Source: Prochilodus magdalenae
Lineage: Eukaryota > Chordata > Actinopteri > Characiformes > Prochilodontidae
Assembly: GCA_024036415.1 (NCBI GenBank)
Contig: JAMWET010000579.1
Span: forward strand, 602,501 to 666,500
DNA length: 64,000 nucleotides
Direction of reading: 5' to 3'
Shown here: in pieces, positions 62,721-64,000 of the stretch
Position numbering within the stretch: the first letter of the stretch is position 1
How the letters are laid out: the number at the start of each line of letters is the position of its first letter
The notes under the pieces: model-generated
What the model saw: the letters and a program-made list of their open reading frames with translations, nothing else
What the model was told of the DNA's origin: nothing
The model's database searches: none
Made by a program: the position numbers and the translations under genes

Positions 62721-64000
62721 TTATTTTAAAACTATGGGCCTCATGTGCCACAGATCAGGTATCTCCAAGCGAGCTCCCCGAGCTTCTGGAGAGCTAGTTC
62801 GGACTAATCTGAAACACCTGGTTTCAGTAATGAAGATCTTGTGGAACATCTCTATACTATAGCATGCAGGGTTAAAACGTGGCTGGTCTCTGCGGGAGGT
62901 AGCCCTCCATAAGCTCCTCTGAACCTTTAAAGCTTTCATCCGAGTTAAAACCCTTTCTAATTTTAGCTACAAGCGCTATCATTTGCATGAAAATGTTATC
63001 TCGTTCAATTAATGAGCACCAAAACATGCATTAGCAATTTGGCGTTGGGTTATTTGATGTCTCCTGATCAGCCCTTGACCTGGTTTTGTCATCAGTACAA
63101 AGTTCTTATGGAGCATTATCCTCTGCCAACATATAGGCCTATAGACTGAGTTTGGGGACACCCAGAATTTCCAAAAGTCTTTAATAATCAAGCCTTTTAC
63201 CTTCGTCAGCCTACTTAATGTATCATTCCACCATAATTCTGCATAATTATATGAAAATGAAAAAAGCATTAAATGCAGTGATGTGAAAATGCCCTTGAGA
63301 TGTTATAGAGATGCTCAAGTCAGAATTGTTCACAGTAGAGCTGACAGGAATCAGACATTTTTTAGATAGTTTAATGATGCCTCTAAAAGTTACATCAAAG
63401 AAAAAAAACAGTGCTGGCTTAGCAAACCAACATGGGACCCCGAGGGGTCAGTTCTACACTCTAAATATAAACATTGCATTAAAAGGTTCAGTGATGCTTT
63501 TAGATGGTGAATGAAAAGGTAATTTTTGCACTGTAAATGTTGTGCCCTCTGGTTTGCATCACCACCTCGGGGAAAAAGAAGTCCAAATAGTTTAGTTTGA
63601 TTACTGTGAACAATTTGCACGACAAACCACACTAAATGACTTTGCCTACATCGGAATAATGGAATTATGTACAGTAGAATTCTTTTTTTAATCAGTGTAA
63701 TTCCCATTTATTAATTATTTTTATTGAGTGCTATATATATATATATATATATACATACACACACACACAAACCTATAACTTGATATGCTTGTTATTAGGC
63801 GGCCTGATGTGAAAAATACTACAGTAGAAAAATAAATAAAAAATAATAAAAATAATACAGTAGCATTGTGGTTTTTTCCATAAAACATATTTTTATTAGC
63901 TTATTTATATCTGTTCATGGTGGAGGGATAGAAGATGGAAGTATTAAGGCAAAATTATAAACTATATTAACACTTAGTGTAGATTTACTGGTGTTCACAT
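62721..64000. other. Right-edge intergenic DNA
   Basis: No gene is recognised. The last kilobase is very AT-rich with an AT/CA compound microsatellite at 63731-63770. Confidence 0.5.
63731..63770. repeat. (AT)n(AC)n compound microsatellite
   Basis: An AT run of about 11 units passes through ATACAT into a short CA run. Confidence 0.9.

Overview
The window is nuclear DNA from a ray-finned fish. The genes have spliced exons with GT-AG junctions and large introns. The non-coding sequence is AT-rich and dense in Tc1-like DNA transposons, MITE-like elements, a tRNA-derived SINE family with an L2-type tail hairpin, and many microsatellites. The repeat types suggest an ostariophysan such as a characiform or catfish, but that is a weak inference. 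There is no sign of bacterial, viral or CRISPR sequence. Gene density is low: three protein-coding genes in 64 kb, two of them aminergic G-protein-coupled receptors. Nearly all other open reading frames are chance or antisense frames. || Layout. (1) 937-4244, plus strand: the last four coding exons of a receptor-type (particulate) guanylate cyclase of the NPR/GUCY2 family. They encode the end of the catalytic domain; the rest of the gene lies left of the window. (2) 4245-21793: about 17.5 kb of intergenic sequence with SINE copies, a complete but inactive Tc1-like element, other dispersed repeats and a few candidate non-coding regulatory blocks. (3) 21794-22867, plus strand: an intronless class A receptor of 357 residues whose pocket and TM5-TM7 look like the serotonin receptor HTR4, while its N-terminal half resembles trace amine receptors; it lacks the TAAR fingerprint. 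(4) 22868-33525: intergenic sequence with a TIR transposon, a SINE and a LINE tail. (5) 33526-54169, minus strand: a complete alpha-1D adrenergic receptor (adra1d) in two coding exons split by a 19.1 kb intron at the end of TM6. The spliced frame is 1536 nt, 511 residues. The intron holds several Tc1-type relics, a duplicated block, SINE and MITE copies and long microsatellites. (6) 54170-64000: the presumed adra1d promoter with CCAAT and GC boxes, then non-coding DNA ending in a diverged three-copy repeat at 60.8-62.0 kb. || How the genes relate. The two GPCR genes are convergent, with about 10.7 kb between their 3' ends. Both couple biogenic amine ligands to G proteins, by family knowledge: alpha-1D to Gq and calcium, HTR4/TAAR-like receptors usually to Gs and cAMP. 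The guanylate cyclase makes cGMP. Nothing in the sequence shows co-regulation; this is a chromosomal neighbourhood and not an operon. || I found no clearly novel system. The most distinctive items are the HTR4/TAAR-intermediate receptor, the CT microsatellite that serves as the polypyrimidine tract of the adra1d acceptor, and the unclassified three-copy repeat near 61 kb.
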